Source of the DNA: an uncultured Bacteroidota bacterium
GTDB taxonomy: Bacteria; Bacteroidota; Bacteroidia; Bacteroidales; VadinHA17
DNA length: 57,331 bases
Reading direction: 5' to 3'
Assembly (NCBI GenBank): GCA_903844815.1
Contig: CAIMVD010000011.1
Span: 1-57,331, forward strand
Shown: in pieces, positions 44,781-52,711 of the stretch
Position numbering within the stretch: position 1 is the first letter of the stretch
Layout: every line of letters starts with the position of its first letter
Program-made: the position numbers and the translations under genes
Notes under the pieces: model-generated
Told to the model about the DNA's origin: nothing
The model's database searches: none
What the model saw: only the letters and a program-made list of their open reading frames with translations

Positions 44781-45098
44781 TTAATTGTTTAACATCTTGA
44801 TAATTTCCCCGATAGTTTTTTCGGGTTCTTTGAGGACTATCATTTGAATTTTTAGACTGTCGAGCAGGGACTTGATCTTGATTCCGAATTCCCCGGATAT
44901 TATCTTACTTACATTTCTTGATGCGACAAGCTGAACTGAAGCAGGACCAGCCCCTTCCTGTACATCTTTATTCGGGTTAGGAACAAACTCTACCCCTCCT
45001 GTTTCTGTATCATATATAGTAAAGAATCCACAACGGCCAAAACGTTGGTCCAGTTTACTCTCCTGGCTGTTTCCTGTACTTGTTATTGCAACTTTCAT
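44781..45098 (-). CDS. NifX/NifB-type dinitrogenase cofactor domain protein
   Basis: 105 residues. KVAITSTGNSQESKLDQRFG and FVPNPNKDVQEGAGPASVQL are the family blocks; the fold is a single ribonuclease-H-like alpha/beta domain. Unlike the copy at 31167 it has only one Cys and no His-rich tail. With no nitrogenase genes present, it probably carries or senses a cluster for the other operon products. Between DUF134 and DUF5320, the order commonly seen in anaerobic bacteria. Confidence 0.88.
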   Translation of the reverse strand: MKVAITSTGNSQESKLDQRFGRCGFFTIYDTETGGVEFVPNPNKDVQEGAGPASVQLVASRNVSKIISGEFGIKIKSLLDSLKIQMIVLKEPEKTIGEIIKMLNN

Positions 45099-45107
45099 AT
45101 TAATTAT

Positions 45108-45695
45108 CTAATTAGTTAGTTTGCTGTGAGGAGTCCCTTTTTTTACCATCCTTATGCCGCATTTCGGGCAAATCTCCTCGCTGCATGGTTTCCCATAATG
45201 ATGCGATTGTTCATGTCCGCAATTAGTACAAACGCACACATCATGGCAATGCGCTGATATTTCTTCCTCGTTTTCAGGATTCTCATCGAAATTTATAATA
45301 TCCGTGCTATGGCAGAGCGGACATTTTTCAATTTTTGCCTCTTTCTCAGGGTTGTTAAAATAACAGCCGCACGATTTGCAGGAAAACCATTCACTATCGA
45401 AATATATTTTACCTCCTTCAATAATTATCTGACTGCCCTGAACCAAAGCCTGTGCTATTTTTTGTCTTGCTCTTGCATAAATACGGGTAAGTGTCGGCCT
45501 TGATACATCCATGATAACGGAAGCCTGATTATGATTCAACATCTCATAATCGCAAAGTCGGATAGCTTCATATTCTTCATAATGGAGAAATATACTTTCA
45601 GCCCTGCTTCTGTTTTTTTTACTTCCGTAAGGCTTGAACCCTGAAACAGGAGGAGGGTTGCTTATTTTTCTTAGTCTGAGTGGCCTTGGTGACAT
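45108..45695 (-). CDS. DUF134 DNA-binding protein with C-terminal zinc ribbons
   Basis: 195 residues. RPLRLRKISNPPPVSGFKP, YEAIRLCDYEMLNHNQAS and MDVSRPTLTRIYARARQKIA form the DUF134 helix-turn-helix. The C-terminal extension carries about eleven Cys and several His: CKSCGCYF, CPLC, CVCTNCG, CPKCG, probably zinc ribbons or a redox/metal sensor. First gene of the long minus-strand operon; a 14-bp palindrome abuts its -7 box, which fits autoregulation. Confidence 0.88.
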   Translation of the reverse strand: MSPRPLRLRKISNPPPVSGFKPYGSKKNRSRAESIFLHYEEYEAIRLCDYEMLNHNQASVIMDVSRPTLTRIYARARQKIAQALVQGSQIIIEGGKIYFDSEWFSCKSCGCYFNNPEKEAKIEKCPLCHSTDIINFDENPENEEEISAHCHDVCVCTNCGHEQSHHYGKPCSEEICPKCGIRMVKKGTPHSKLTN

Positions 45696-45718
45696 TTATT
45701 ATGAGCAATAGTTCAATA

Positions 45719-45741
45719 TAAAGATAGTGAACATATGTTCA
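45719..45741 (-). promoter_or_regulatory. Palindromic operator and promoter of the DUF134 operon
   Basis: Perfect 14-bp palindrome TGAACATATGTTCA at 45728-45741, one base upstream of the minus-strand -7 box TATCTTTA (45719-45726), so it covers the -33 region. The gene start is 24 bp further on. The likely binder is the DUF134 protein itself (inference). Confidence 0.7.
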
Positions 45742-45871
45742 TAATGCAAATTATTTTTGATTCAATTGGAATTAATTAGTAAATTGGCTTCAGTAAACTT
45801 ACTTTTCTATTATTCTGATCTCATCTTTTTTATCAGGATTAGCATAATAAGGGGTTACAAATAAGAATTTT

Positions 45872-46651
45872 ATGCAAATTTCAGTACTCACCGATAACAA
45901 TGCCGGACCTTTCACCCAGGCAGAGCATGGATTGTCTTATTTTATTGAATATGATGGTCTTTGTATCCTGTTTGATACGGGTCAGAGTGACATGTTTCTG
46001 AAAAATGCCGGATTTATGGGTATAAACCTGGAAGAGATTGATATAATTATTCTGAGTCATGGCCATTTCGACCATGGTAACGGGCTTGAAAATATAACTG
46101 GTTATACCTTACTCTGTCATCCAGGTTGTTTCGTAAACCGTTACAGAAAAAAGGACGGATCATACATCGGATTAAAAAACACCAGGGCTGAACTTGAAGG
46201 AATGTTCAGGCTTATTACAACAACTGAACCATACAGAATTTCAGAGAAAATATTTTTTCTCGGGGAGATTCCACGTCTGACAGATTTTGAATCACTGACC
46301 ACTGCGTTTTTATTTGAAGACGGAACACCTGATTTTGTATCTGACGACAGTGCCCTGGTTCTGCTGCTCCCCGAGGGCTTGTTTATTGTTACCGGATGCG
46401 GACATGCCGGTGTTGTTAATACAATTGAGCATGCCGGAAAAATTACAGGTATAAATAGTATTAATGGAATTATGGGTGGATTTCACCTGAAGGAAAATGA
46501 TAATCAGACAAAGTTGACAATAAGCTACCTTGAAGAGCATGGGGTGAAGCATGTTTTACCCTCGCATTGTACTGAAATAGCTGCTATGTCGGCTTTCCAT
46601 GGAAAATTCGGTAATAAAATGATAAAAACCGGAGACATCTTTCATTTTTAA
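45872..46651 (+). CDS. MBL-fold metallo-hydrolase
   Basis: 259 residues. The metal-binding motif is SHGHFDHGNGL, with further ligand positions at TGCGHAGVVN and near HVLPSHCTE, and FDTGQSDMFLKNA. It resembles the group annotated as dihydropterin-ribofuranosyl aminobenzene phosphate synthase-like, common in archaea and anaerobes. The reaction is not known for bacterial members. It diverges from the DUF134 operon across a 176-bp gap and may share its regulation; similar MBL genes often accompany NifX/DUF134 clusters. Confidence 0.88.
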   Translation: MQISVLTDNNAGPFTQAEHGLSYFIEYDGLCILFDTGQSDMFLKNAGFMGINLEEIDIIILSHGHFDHGNGLENITGYTLLCHPGCFVNRYRKKDGSYIGLKNTRAELEGMFRLITTTEPYRISEKIFFLGEIPRLTDFESLTTAFLFEDGTPDFVSDDSALVLLLPEGLFIVTGCGHAGVVNTIEHAGKITGINSINGIMGGFHLKENDNQTKLTISYLEEHGVKHVLPSHCTEIAAMSAFHGKFGNKMIKTGDIFHF

Positions 46652-46802
46652 GGTCATTATTATTATGTATTAAAATGGCTCAATAGACCGTAAATACCAG
46701 CATCCACGATGACTGTTTTAAATCAGTCTTTCGCCAGGTCTTCCTGAAGGTATAGTACCAACACTTTTCATAATTCTGTATTCTCCAGAGAAATAGATCA
46801 CA

Positions 46803-47648
46803 TTAAGGATTAAAAACGACAAGGCTTCCTTTATTCACTTTCAGAAATTCGCCTATTACATTGCACTTTACCATCAGGAGGAAGAAAATCCGGTCATCGT
46901 TGAGTTCAAATAATCCCTCAAGGTTACCCTGCCCTTTGGAAATGATGAGATCAGCTTCTCTGAAATATTTTTGAAACTGCTTATCCGATTTGTGCAGGAT
47001 AGTTGACGGGGCATCGTAACCATTCGATATTACATTGGCAACATCTTTCATCCCTGTATATTCAGCATCTTCCATTGTTGCGTCATTAATTACGGGTGCC
47101 CCTCTTACCACATAAGTGAGGTTAGGGTGGTTTATGATCTGAATAAAGAGCTTGTCGAAAACGATTTCCCCGGCATTATCGCCAAGGTAGAGGACAGATT
47201 CAGCTTCTTTAATTTTTTCTTTTAATTGTTCTGAATGATCAATTGCAAATTCGCTGAGTAGTGCACTTTCGATTGTTGACTTCAGATCGAAGGTATCACT
47301 TGCCGCGAAATCGATTATATTTCCTGCTATGGCAAGCCTCAGAGCAGTATTGAAAGAGTTTTCTGATTGCTTAATAATAAGCCTCAGTTCAGGTAACATA
47401 CCAATAGCCTGGTCATTATTTTCCTTTTTTTCTTTCTTGTAAGGATCATGATTTAATGTATAACTTCCCAAAAGAGCATGAAGCTCCCTTGAAAACTCAG
47501 GACTGTTAATACTATCCCATTTATTTGTATAGAGATTTACCATATCCCTCGTGAAATTATTTTTAGCTTCATTTGAAATTGTCTCTTTTTCAAGCAATTT
47601 CTCAAATGCCCTGGTGAAGCAGAAAAAGCAACGATGATCTGAAATCAT
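46803..47648 (-). CDS. DUF89 / ARMT1-like protein
   Basis: 281 residues. Starts ISDHRCFFCFTRAFEKLLEK, with the CxxC of the family. ESVLYLGDNAGEIVFDKLFI contains the Asp-Asn pair that binds metal, and LIISKGQGNLEGLFEL is a late conserved block. Relatives are metal-dependent phosphatases or damage-control enzymes acting on reactive metabolites. Third gene of the OsmC-DUF1847-DUF89 operon. The natural substrate is unknown. Confidence 0.85.
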   Translation of the reverse strand: MISDHRCFFCFTRAFEKLLEKETISNEAKNNFTRDMVNLYTNKWDSINSPEFSRELHALLGSYTLNHDPYKKEKKENNDQAIGMLPELRLIIKQSENSFNTALRLAIAGNIIDFAASDTFDLKSTIESALLSEFAIDHSEQLKEKIKEAESVLYLGDNAGEIVFDKLFIQIINHPNLTYVVRGAPVINDATMEDAEYTGMKDVANVISNGYDAPSTILHKSDKQFQKYFREADLIISKGQGNLEGLFELNDDRIFFLLMVKCNVIGEFLKVNKGSLVVFNP

Positions 47649-47665
47649 ATGATCCGGTCTTGTTA

Positions 47666-48139
47666 TCAGGTCTCCTTATTAAAAATATCCAGTGTATTAT
47701 GTTTTAGTTTCCGGTCTTTAACAATAAGCGGTGTTACCGGCGCCTTTGATCTGGCATTGAAGATCATATCATGCCCCAGGCAGAGCCCCATCATTATATT
47801 CAATTCGGTGCCTTTATCTTCAAGATATTTTGCCTGGCCTGCAGGGTTACAGGTTATTCCCTTATATCCGGGTACAAGATCATCAAAAGGAACACGTCCG
47901 TATTTACAGTTAACCTTTTCTACTGAAAAACCGGCTCCCGAGAGGATTGTGTTTAAAAGATCAGCCTCTTTATTAAAGGTAGTACAGTTTGCAATACCTA
48001 TTTTATTAATACCGGCTTCACGTGAGTATTCAATTATCTCCTGAACCCTGTCGATTCTGGGGTTAAGGGAGTCCTCAGCGATTTTTAATGTAAGTCTGTC
48101 CTGTGAATTGTACAGGTCTTTAAAATCTGTATTTTCCAT
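47666..48139 (-). CDS. DUF1847 protein
   Basis: 157 residues from the ATG at 48139, eight bases after the OsmC stop; earlier frame positions lie inside OsmC. Blocks RVQEIIEYSREAGINKIGIA, CTTFNKEADLL, KYGRVPFDD, CNPAGQAKYL and GLCLGHDMIFNARSKAPVT match this metal-binding family of anaerobes. The N-terminal Cys motif I recall for longer members is absent, so this one may be a short form. Cotranscribed with OsmC and DUF89. Confidence 0.8.
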   Translation of the reverse strand: MENTDFKDLYNSQDRLTLKIAEDSLNPRIDRVQEIIEYSREAGINKIGIANCTTFNKEADLLNTILSGAGFSVEKVNCKYGRVPFDDLVPGYKGITCNPAGQAKYLEDKGTELNIMMGLCLGHDMIFNARSKAPVTPLIVKDRKLKHNTLDIFNKET

Positions 48140-48147
48140 TCTCCTTT

Positions 48148-48567
48148 TTAGGATTCGATAACTTTTATTTCCGAAGTAAGTTGCATTGCCTTTTTGTAGG
48201 TTGCGCTGACACCACAATACATCTCCTCTGACAATTCGACAGCCCTTTTCAGTTTATCCATCGGAAGGTTTTTTCCTGTAAACTCGTAAATGACATGCAT
48301 TTTATAAAAGTGTTTAGGGAATTCTTCAGTGAGGTCTCCTTCAACTTTTACACTGAAGTTATCCAGTTCAACTCTCATTTTTGTAAGGATTGAAATAACG
48401 TCCATAGCAGTACAACCCCCAAGGGCTGCCAGCATAAAAGGTTTTGGCCTTGGACCTCGGTTTGTTCCGCCTACCTCGGGTACTGCGTCGATTACTATTT
48501 TATGGCCGTTAATTTCTGTTTCGAAAGCCATACTGTCGAGCCATTTGGTTGTAACACTTTCTTTCAT
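48148..48567 (-). CDS. OsmC-family protein
   Basis: 139 residues. RGPRPKPFMLAALGGCTAMDV has the first catalytic Cys, and EEMYCGVSATYKKA the second. OsmC/Ohr proteins reduce organic hydroperoxides via this Cys pair; many of the YhfA-like members, to which this belongs by length, have no proven substrate. First gene of a three-gene operon with metal-binding families of unknown function. Cytoplasmic dimer. Confidence 0.9.
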   Translation of the reverse strand: MKESVTTKWLDSMAFETEINGHKIVIDAVPEVGGTNRGPRPKPFMLAALGGCTAMDVISILTKMRVELDNFSVKVEGDLTEEFPKHFYKMHVIYEFTGKNLPMDKLKRAVELSEEMYCGVSATYKKAMQLTSEIKVIES

Positions 48568-48845
48568 CGCTTCTTGATTATTATTTGATACAAAGCTAAA
48601 CAGAAATGCAGCTTTTATCCTTGATCCCTATTTAAGAGATTACGGTGTTTTAATTGATTTAGCTCAACTTTTTTCATGTCGCTGATCAGAATTTGCACTG
48701 GCCCCGATTGTAACCGAGACCCAATTTATTGGGTTGAGACCGGCTATTCCAAATCGGCGCCAGCCGGCTGTAGGGAAAGCCCTTTTTTGCTCCCCAACCC
48801 CCCAAGAGGGGCTTTTAACGTACCATGAGGTCGCAGTAGTTGATG
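48568..48845. other. Intergenic region with hairpins
   Basis: No gene seen. CCCAAT/ATTGGG forms a short hairpin (about 48719-48733). On the minus strand a G-rich run (AGCCCCTCTTGGGGGGTTGG) near 48796-48817 is a phrase I know as an intergenic repeat in this phylum. Confidence 0.4.
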
Positions 48846-49028
48846 TCAGGAATGCCCTCCTACTATTATCCTCATTATCCTCAGGTTCAGAATAACAAAC
48901 ATTATAAGCTGTTTAATAATGTTTTTACGCCAGAACTTTGTTGCCCTTGTAGGCAGGGGTGGGTATGATTCCTCGTAATAACCTCTTACTATATTTTTTG
49001 CCATTTCAGTCAGTTTTAAATCGTTCAA
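48846..49028 (-). CDS. Small protein following sulfide:quinone oxidoreductase
   Basis: 60 residues if read from the TTG at 49028, which follows a GAGAG; 52 from the ATG at 49004. An amphipathic N-terminus (LKLTEMAKNIVRGYYEESYP) is followed by PPLPTRATKFWRKN and a hydrophobic C-terminal segment (IIKQLIMFVILNLRIMRIIV) ending GGHS. It starts 14 bp after the SQR stop, so the two are surely cotranscribed. It may be a membrane-anchoring or interaction subunit of SQR. I cannot name the family. Confidence 0.6.
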   Translation of the reverse strand: MNDLKLTEMAKNIVRGYYEESYPPLPTRATKFWRKNIIKQLIMFVILNLRIMRIIVGGHS

Positions 49029-49042
49029 AATCTCTCAGAATA

Positions 49043-50500
49043 TCATTCAGGCAGCAGCCACCAGAGAGGATAGCCCTTGGCTTTATGGAGGAAAAGATAG
49101 TGAAGCAATAATTTAATCCAGTGGCCGGCAAGGCCGATCTCACCTACAGTATAACTAAGGTCGCGTCCCCACATCGGGTATTTTTCCCAGTCGGGAACAA
49201 TAGGAAAGACAGTCATTGCCGCTGCCTGGCCTTTAAATAATCCGTATCCTGCCGAAACAATGCATGCAGCACCCATTTTACCCATTGATGCTTTGTGACG
49301 GAAATTTGTTTCTCCACTGTTAATTATATCAACGATATTCAAAGCAACTATTTTTCCAGTCACCCCCGACGGCATCCCTGTCCTTGGAGGAGCCGGAGTG
49401 ATAAGTGTTCCGTTAGGACTCTTCATCGGTTTTGAAATCTGATGAGGAGGAGCGAAGGCAATTCCGGGAGCAAAAATGTTCTTGTACAGAGGATTTTGAT
49501 AAATGGAAGGCCAGTCTTCTATATTCCAGTCTTCAAAAGGTTTCCCCGAATAGTCGGCATCGACTTTCATAAACCCACTCGGGGCAAACATCGTAGGCGA
49601 TATATCTTCTCCGTCTTTGTTGAAAGCCTTCATTCCGGATCCTGCAAAAGCCGGTATCAGCATCGCAAAATCAAAGTCCTGGGTAAGCTTTTCGCCATCC
49701 AGGTTCTCATAGTGAACAACACCCTCTTCAACCTTTGTAACACCTGCACGTTTGATCCACCTTATCCCGTATTCGGCCAGAACTGACTCGGAAAAGACCT
49801 TTGTGGAAGTTACATACCCCCCCTTTTTGATGAAAGCACCGCCCATTCCGAAATCACCTATCTCATATTCATTTGAGATCCATATCAGTTCTGCCTTATC
49901 GGTCAGGTTTAATTGCTTTATTTCATGTGCTACATTAAGTGCATATTCAAATGCTGCTCCCTGACAGGTAGCTGTCGGATGGCCTGTCCCGATAAGTATT
50001 TTAAGCTTTTTACCGGCTTTCATCTGGTCGAAACAGCCTTTAAGGGCTTCCCAGGTTTTAATCGCATGATCGCAGGAGCATACAGAATAAGTAAACTTGC
50101 CTGGCCCGAGGCCTTCAGTTGCTTCAAAATTTAGTTTTGGGCCTGTTGCATTTACAAGGTAATCGTATTCTATATTTGCTTTTTCCCCCTTCTTGTCAGG
50201 AGTCGTATATTCTATTGTTACAAATGGGTTTTGACTTCCATTACCTCCTTCCGGATGGATTTCAGTGGCTTTTGCCTGTTCAAACTGAATTCCCCAGCGC
50301 TTATACAAAGGGGGAAGCTTAAACCTCACCTGGTCGACTGTCATCTTTCCAACACCAACCCAAATGTTTGATGGTATCCATTGATAGTATTCCGACGGAC
50401 TTATAACTACTACCTCATGTTTTTTTCCAAGTTTTCTTCGGATATGAGCTGCAGCTGTATGTCCGGATATTCCAGCACCGAGAACAATAACTCTTGCCAT
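49043..50500 (-). CDS. Sulfide:quinone oxidoreductase-type flavoprotein
   Basis: 485 residues. FAD-binding GAGISGHTAAAHIRR at the start, YLVNATGPKLNFEA, and a TATCQGAAFEYA block with a Cys; further Cys in SVCSCDH and GAACIVSAG can form the sulfide-oxidising redox pair. The C-terminal tail (HWIKLLLHYLFLHKAKGY) is amphipathic and would bind the membrane. It oxidises sulfide and passes electrons to quinone, and may serve detoxification or energy. It lies 114 bp downstream of the ECF sigma operon and may be read from it. Confidence 0.88.
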   Translation of the reverse strand: MARVIVLGAGISGHTAAAHIRRKLGKKHEVVVISPSEYYQWIPSNIWVGVGKMTVDQVRFKLPPLYKRWGIQFEQAKATEIHPEGGNGSQNPFVTIEYTTPDKKGEKANIEYDYLVNATGPKLNFEATEGLGPGKFTYSVCSCDHAIKTWEALKGCFDQMKAGKKLKILIGTGHPTATCQGAAFEYALNVAHEIKQLNLTDKAELIWISNEYEIGDFGMGGAFIKKGGYVTSTKVFSESVLAEYGIRWIKRAGVTKVEEGVVHYENLDGEKLTQDFDFAMLIPAFAGSGMKAFNKDGEDISPTMFAPSGFMKVDADYSGKPFEDWNIEDWPSIYQNPLYKNIFAPGIAFAPPHQISKPMKSPNGTLITPAPPRTGMPSGVTGKIVALNIVDIINSGETNFRHKASMGKMGAACIVSAGYGLFKGQAAAMTVFPIVPDWEKYPMWGRDLSYTVGEIGLAGHWIKLLLHYLFLHKAKGYPLWWLLPE

Positions 50501-50614
50501 AATAATAACAGATTATTCAGATTATATATTTAAATAACTAAATAATCAAATATAATAATTATTCGGCAACGGATTCAGCTTTCCAGTGAATACTGTTAAT
50601 ATAATAACAGGTCT

Positions 50615-50959
50615 CTACTTTTCGGATGAAATCTCTTTATTGTCGCAGATCCCATTTTTATTGGCATCAGTAAAATTTCTGCCACGACCCTGGCCTTGCC
50701 CCCTGCACAATCCATTTTGTCCTTGACCCGCTCTCTGACCATTACCGCAGTTTTTTAAATTCCCCAACCTTCTGCATTGCGCGGTTTTTGTACCACTGCC
50801 TTCGTAATTGTCGCAAGTGCCGTTATTGTTGGCATCAACATAGGCTATCCCCTGTCTTTTAGCATTTTGTGGCTGGGATTCTGTTCCGTTTTTCTGACCT
50901 GATGCCAGAGTTGTAAAAGCCAGAAAGGCTAATCCTGAAATGATAAGTTTTGTTTTCAT
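50615..50959 (-). CDS. Small secreted protein with two EF-hand-like loops
   Basis: 114 residues from the ATG at 50959. A signal peptide (IISGLAFLAFTTLASG) precedes two loops, DANNNGTCDNYE and DANKNGICDNKE, each with Asp1, Asn3, Asn5, Gly6, Asp9 and Glu12 as in calcium-binding EF-hand or dockerin loops, plus a Cys at position 8. Between them is a Gly/Gln/Arg-rich stretch with three Cys. Last gene of the sigma/anti-sigma/Spy operon. A metal-binding periplasmic role is inferred. Confidence 0.7.
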   Translation of the reverse strand: MKTKLIISGLAFLAFTTLASGQKNGTESQPQNAKRQGIAYVDANNNGTCDNYEGSGTKTAQCRRLGNLKNCGNGQRAGQGQNGLCRGQGQGRGRNFTDANKNGICDNKEISSEK

Positions 50960-50989
50960 AATATTCAATGTAATTAAATTAAAGAATCT

Positions 50990-51544
50990 TCAGTTTCTAT
51001 TACGCCAGCCATACCTTCTGCCTCCCTGGCCTCCTCTTCCATTCTGACCCGGTTGAACATCAGTGGTAAACATTTCACCGAATAGTTGCTCAAGCTTTTC
51101 CAGCTGCTCTTCATCGCAAATGCGTTTAAAGCTTAGGTAATACTGATATGTTTTCTTTTTGAGACTGGCATGCAGCGAGCCGATTGAATCCGAGATATTA
51201 TCAAGCCTGGTTGTATCGCAATTTCGTTTGGCCATTTCATCAAGCATTTCAAGACGTAAGGCATCAAGGCTCCGGTTAATTGCAAATACATTCCGGCGGA
51301 ATTCAGGATTGAATTCTGCGAAGCTTTTCGTCTGTTCACTACTCAGGTTAAGCTCATCACGGAAATAACGTCCGCTGTAATTGACTGAAGCTGTTTCTGA
51401 ATTGGCCTGCTCCAGGGTCGCAACTGCCTCTTTATCCTCAGTTTTATTTTTGTTATATAATACTGTAATTAATGTTGTCAGGTTCATAACTGCCAGAACA
51501 ATAATTGCCAGGACCATCCAGTTATTTTTACTCACTGTTTTCAT
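50990..51544 (-). CDS. Spy/CpxP-like periplasmic protein
   Basis: 184 residues. One N-terminal membrane helix (MVLAIIVLAVMNLTTLITVL) anchors a helical domain with the family's LNLSSEQTKSFAEFNPEFRR and SFKRICDEEQLEKLEQLF motifs, ending in a Gly/Arg-rich tail. Relatives (Spy, CpxP, ZraP, CnrX) act as periplasmic chaperones or metal sensors. Encoded after an anti-sigma factor, it may sense metal or envelope stress for the ECF sigma factor, as CnrX does. Confidence 0.8.
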   Translation of the reverse strand: MKTVSKNNWMVLAIIVLAVMNLTTLITVLYNKNKTEDKEAVATLEQANSETASVNYSGRYFRDELNLSSEQTKSFAEFNPEFRRNVFAINRSLDALRLEMLDEMAKRNCDTTRLDNISDSIGSLHASLKKKTYQYYLSFKRICDEEQLEKLEQLFGEMFTTDVQPGQNGRGGQGGRRYGWRNRN

Positions 51545-51554
51545 CGGCTTAAGG

Positions 51555-51980
51555 TTACTGGTTCGAAAGTATATCTACCGACTCAATTGCAGCGTCATCG
51601 ATAAGTGTAAGTTCAATGGGGCGTCCGGGTTCTCCGGATATCGGCTTATAAATGTTCCCCATTAAGACTCCTGCAAAGATTGCTGCGGCCATGGATGACG
51701 TTATTAAAGCAGGCTTAAGTATCCTGATGAATAGTGATTTGCCATTATTGCTGACATCTTCTTCCTTTTCAATCCGTGCCATAATTGTGGCAGAAAGATT
51801 ATTATCGGGACTTATCGCCTTTTCAAAACTTATAACACTTTCGGCAAGTGACCGGATACGGTAAATCACGGCGCAATCCTCACATATTTCAAGATGCGCC
51901 TTAACCTGATTATTCAGATTCCCGTCAGTATTTCCACCGGGATATTCATCCAATTCTTTCTGGCATAGTTGACAGTCCAT
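51555..51980 (-). CDS. Anti-sigma factor with zinc-finger N-domain
   Basis: 141 residues. DCQLCQKELDEYPGG at the start and HLEICEDCAVIY (H-x3-C-x2-C) form the zf-HC2/ZAS domain that holds an ECF sigma factor. One membrane helix (LITSSMAAAIFAGVLMGNIY) and a short periplasmic tail follow. It starts 41 bp after the sigma factor's stop. Inner membrane; releases the sigma factor on a signal that may come through the Spy-like protein encoded next. Confidence 0.85.
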   Translation of the reverse strand: MDCQLCQKELDEYPGGNTDGNLNNQVKAHLEICEDCAVIYRIRSLAESVISFEKAISPDNNLSATIMARIEKEEDVSNNGKSLFIRILKPALITSSMAAAIFAGVLMGNIYKPISGEPGRPIELTLIDDAAIESVDILSNQ

Positions 51981-52021
51981 CTAAATTCATTTTATGTTTA
52001 GAAACAAAAACATTAACTTTC

Positions 52022-52609
52022 CTACGGAGTTTTCCCGATTTTCTTAAAGGCTGGTGATAGTTTCAATCTCAGATTTGCCTTGGCACGTTGCATCAAAGCT
52101 TCAACAGCACCTTCTGTTGTCTGCATTATCTCTGCAATTTCTTTTTGAGACAGATCGTCATATTTACTCAGTACTATGGCAGTCCGCTGGTTTTCAGGCA
52201 ACCCATTAAGCGCATCCTGGATCCATTTGCTGTGTTCCTGCCTGATTAGGATACTTTCAGGATTTTCTGTATCAGAAACCGGCAATTGAAATTCTTTCTC
52301 TTTCCCTGAGCCAAATAATGAATCGAGGCGGTTGAGAATAGGATTCCCGGAGTTTCTGCGTACCCTGTTAAGCGAGGCATTTACAGCAATACGATAAATC
52401 CAGGTAGAAAAAGCAGATTCTCCCTTAAAGCCTTTTAATGACTGGTAAGCCTGAATAAAGATATCCTGAGTTAGATCATCGCAGTCGTCTTTGTCATGTA
52501 AAAAGCCCATGCAGGTGCGAAAAACAAGAGACTGATATTTCTCAACAAGGATCCCGAAACTATTCCGGTTCCCATGCAGAACTTCAATGATTATCTCGCT
52601 GTCAGTCAT
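52022..52609 (-). CDS. ECF RNA polymerase sigma factor
   Basis: 195 residues. Region 2 (ILVEKYQSLVFRTCMGFLHD, DCDDLTQDIFIQAYQSL, FSTWIYRIAVNASLNRVRR) and region 4 (LPENQRTAIVLSKYDDLSQK, EIAEIMQTTEGAVEALMQRA) are complete, with no region 3. The downstream genes are its anti-sigma factor, a Spy-like protein and a secreted EF-hand-like protein, so the regulon probably concerns envelope or metal stress. I see no clear standard -7 box in the 102 bp upstream, consistent with expression from its own type of promoter. Confidence 0.93.
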   Translation of the reverse strand: MTDSEIIIEVLHGNRNSFGILVEKYQSLVFRTCMGFLHDKDDCDDLTQDIFIQAYQSLKGFKGESAFSTWIYRIAVNASLNRVRRNSGNPILNRLDSLFGSGKEKEFQLPVSDTENPESILIRQEHSKWIQDALNGLPENQRTAIVLSKYDDLSQKEIAEIMQTTEGAVEALMQRAKANLRLKLSPAFKKIGKTP

Positions 52610-52711
52610 ATCCGGATGTTCGCGGCTGCCTTTGAGGTAAAAACAGACTTTCAGGACAGCCCCGATTTGTAATTTTAAATCTGGAGGGTCAAATTACTTT
52701 ATTTTGGCACA

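Noticed and set aside
31167-45098. NifX-like proteins as evidence of nitrogen fixation
   Set aside because: No nifHDK, nifEN or nifB genes are present; these small families are widespread in non-fixing anaerobes.
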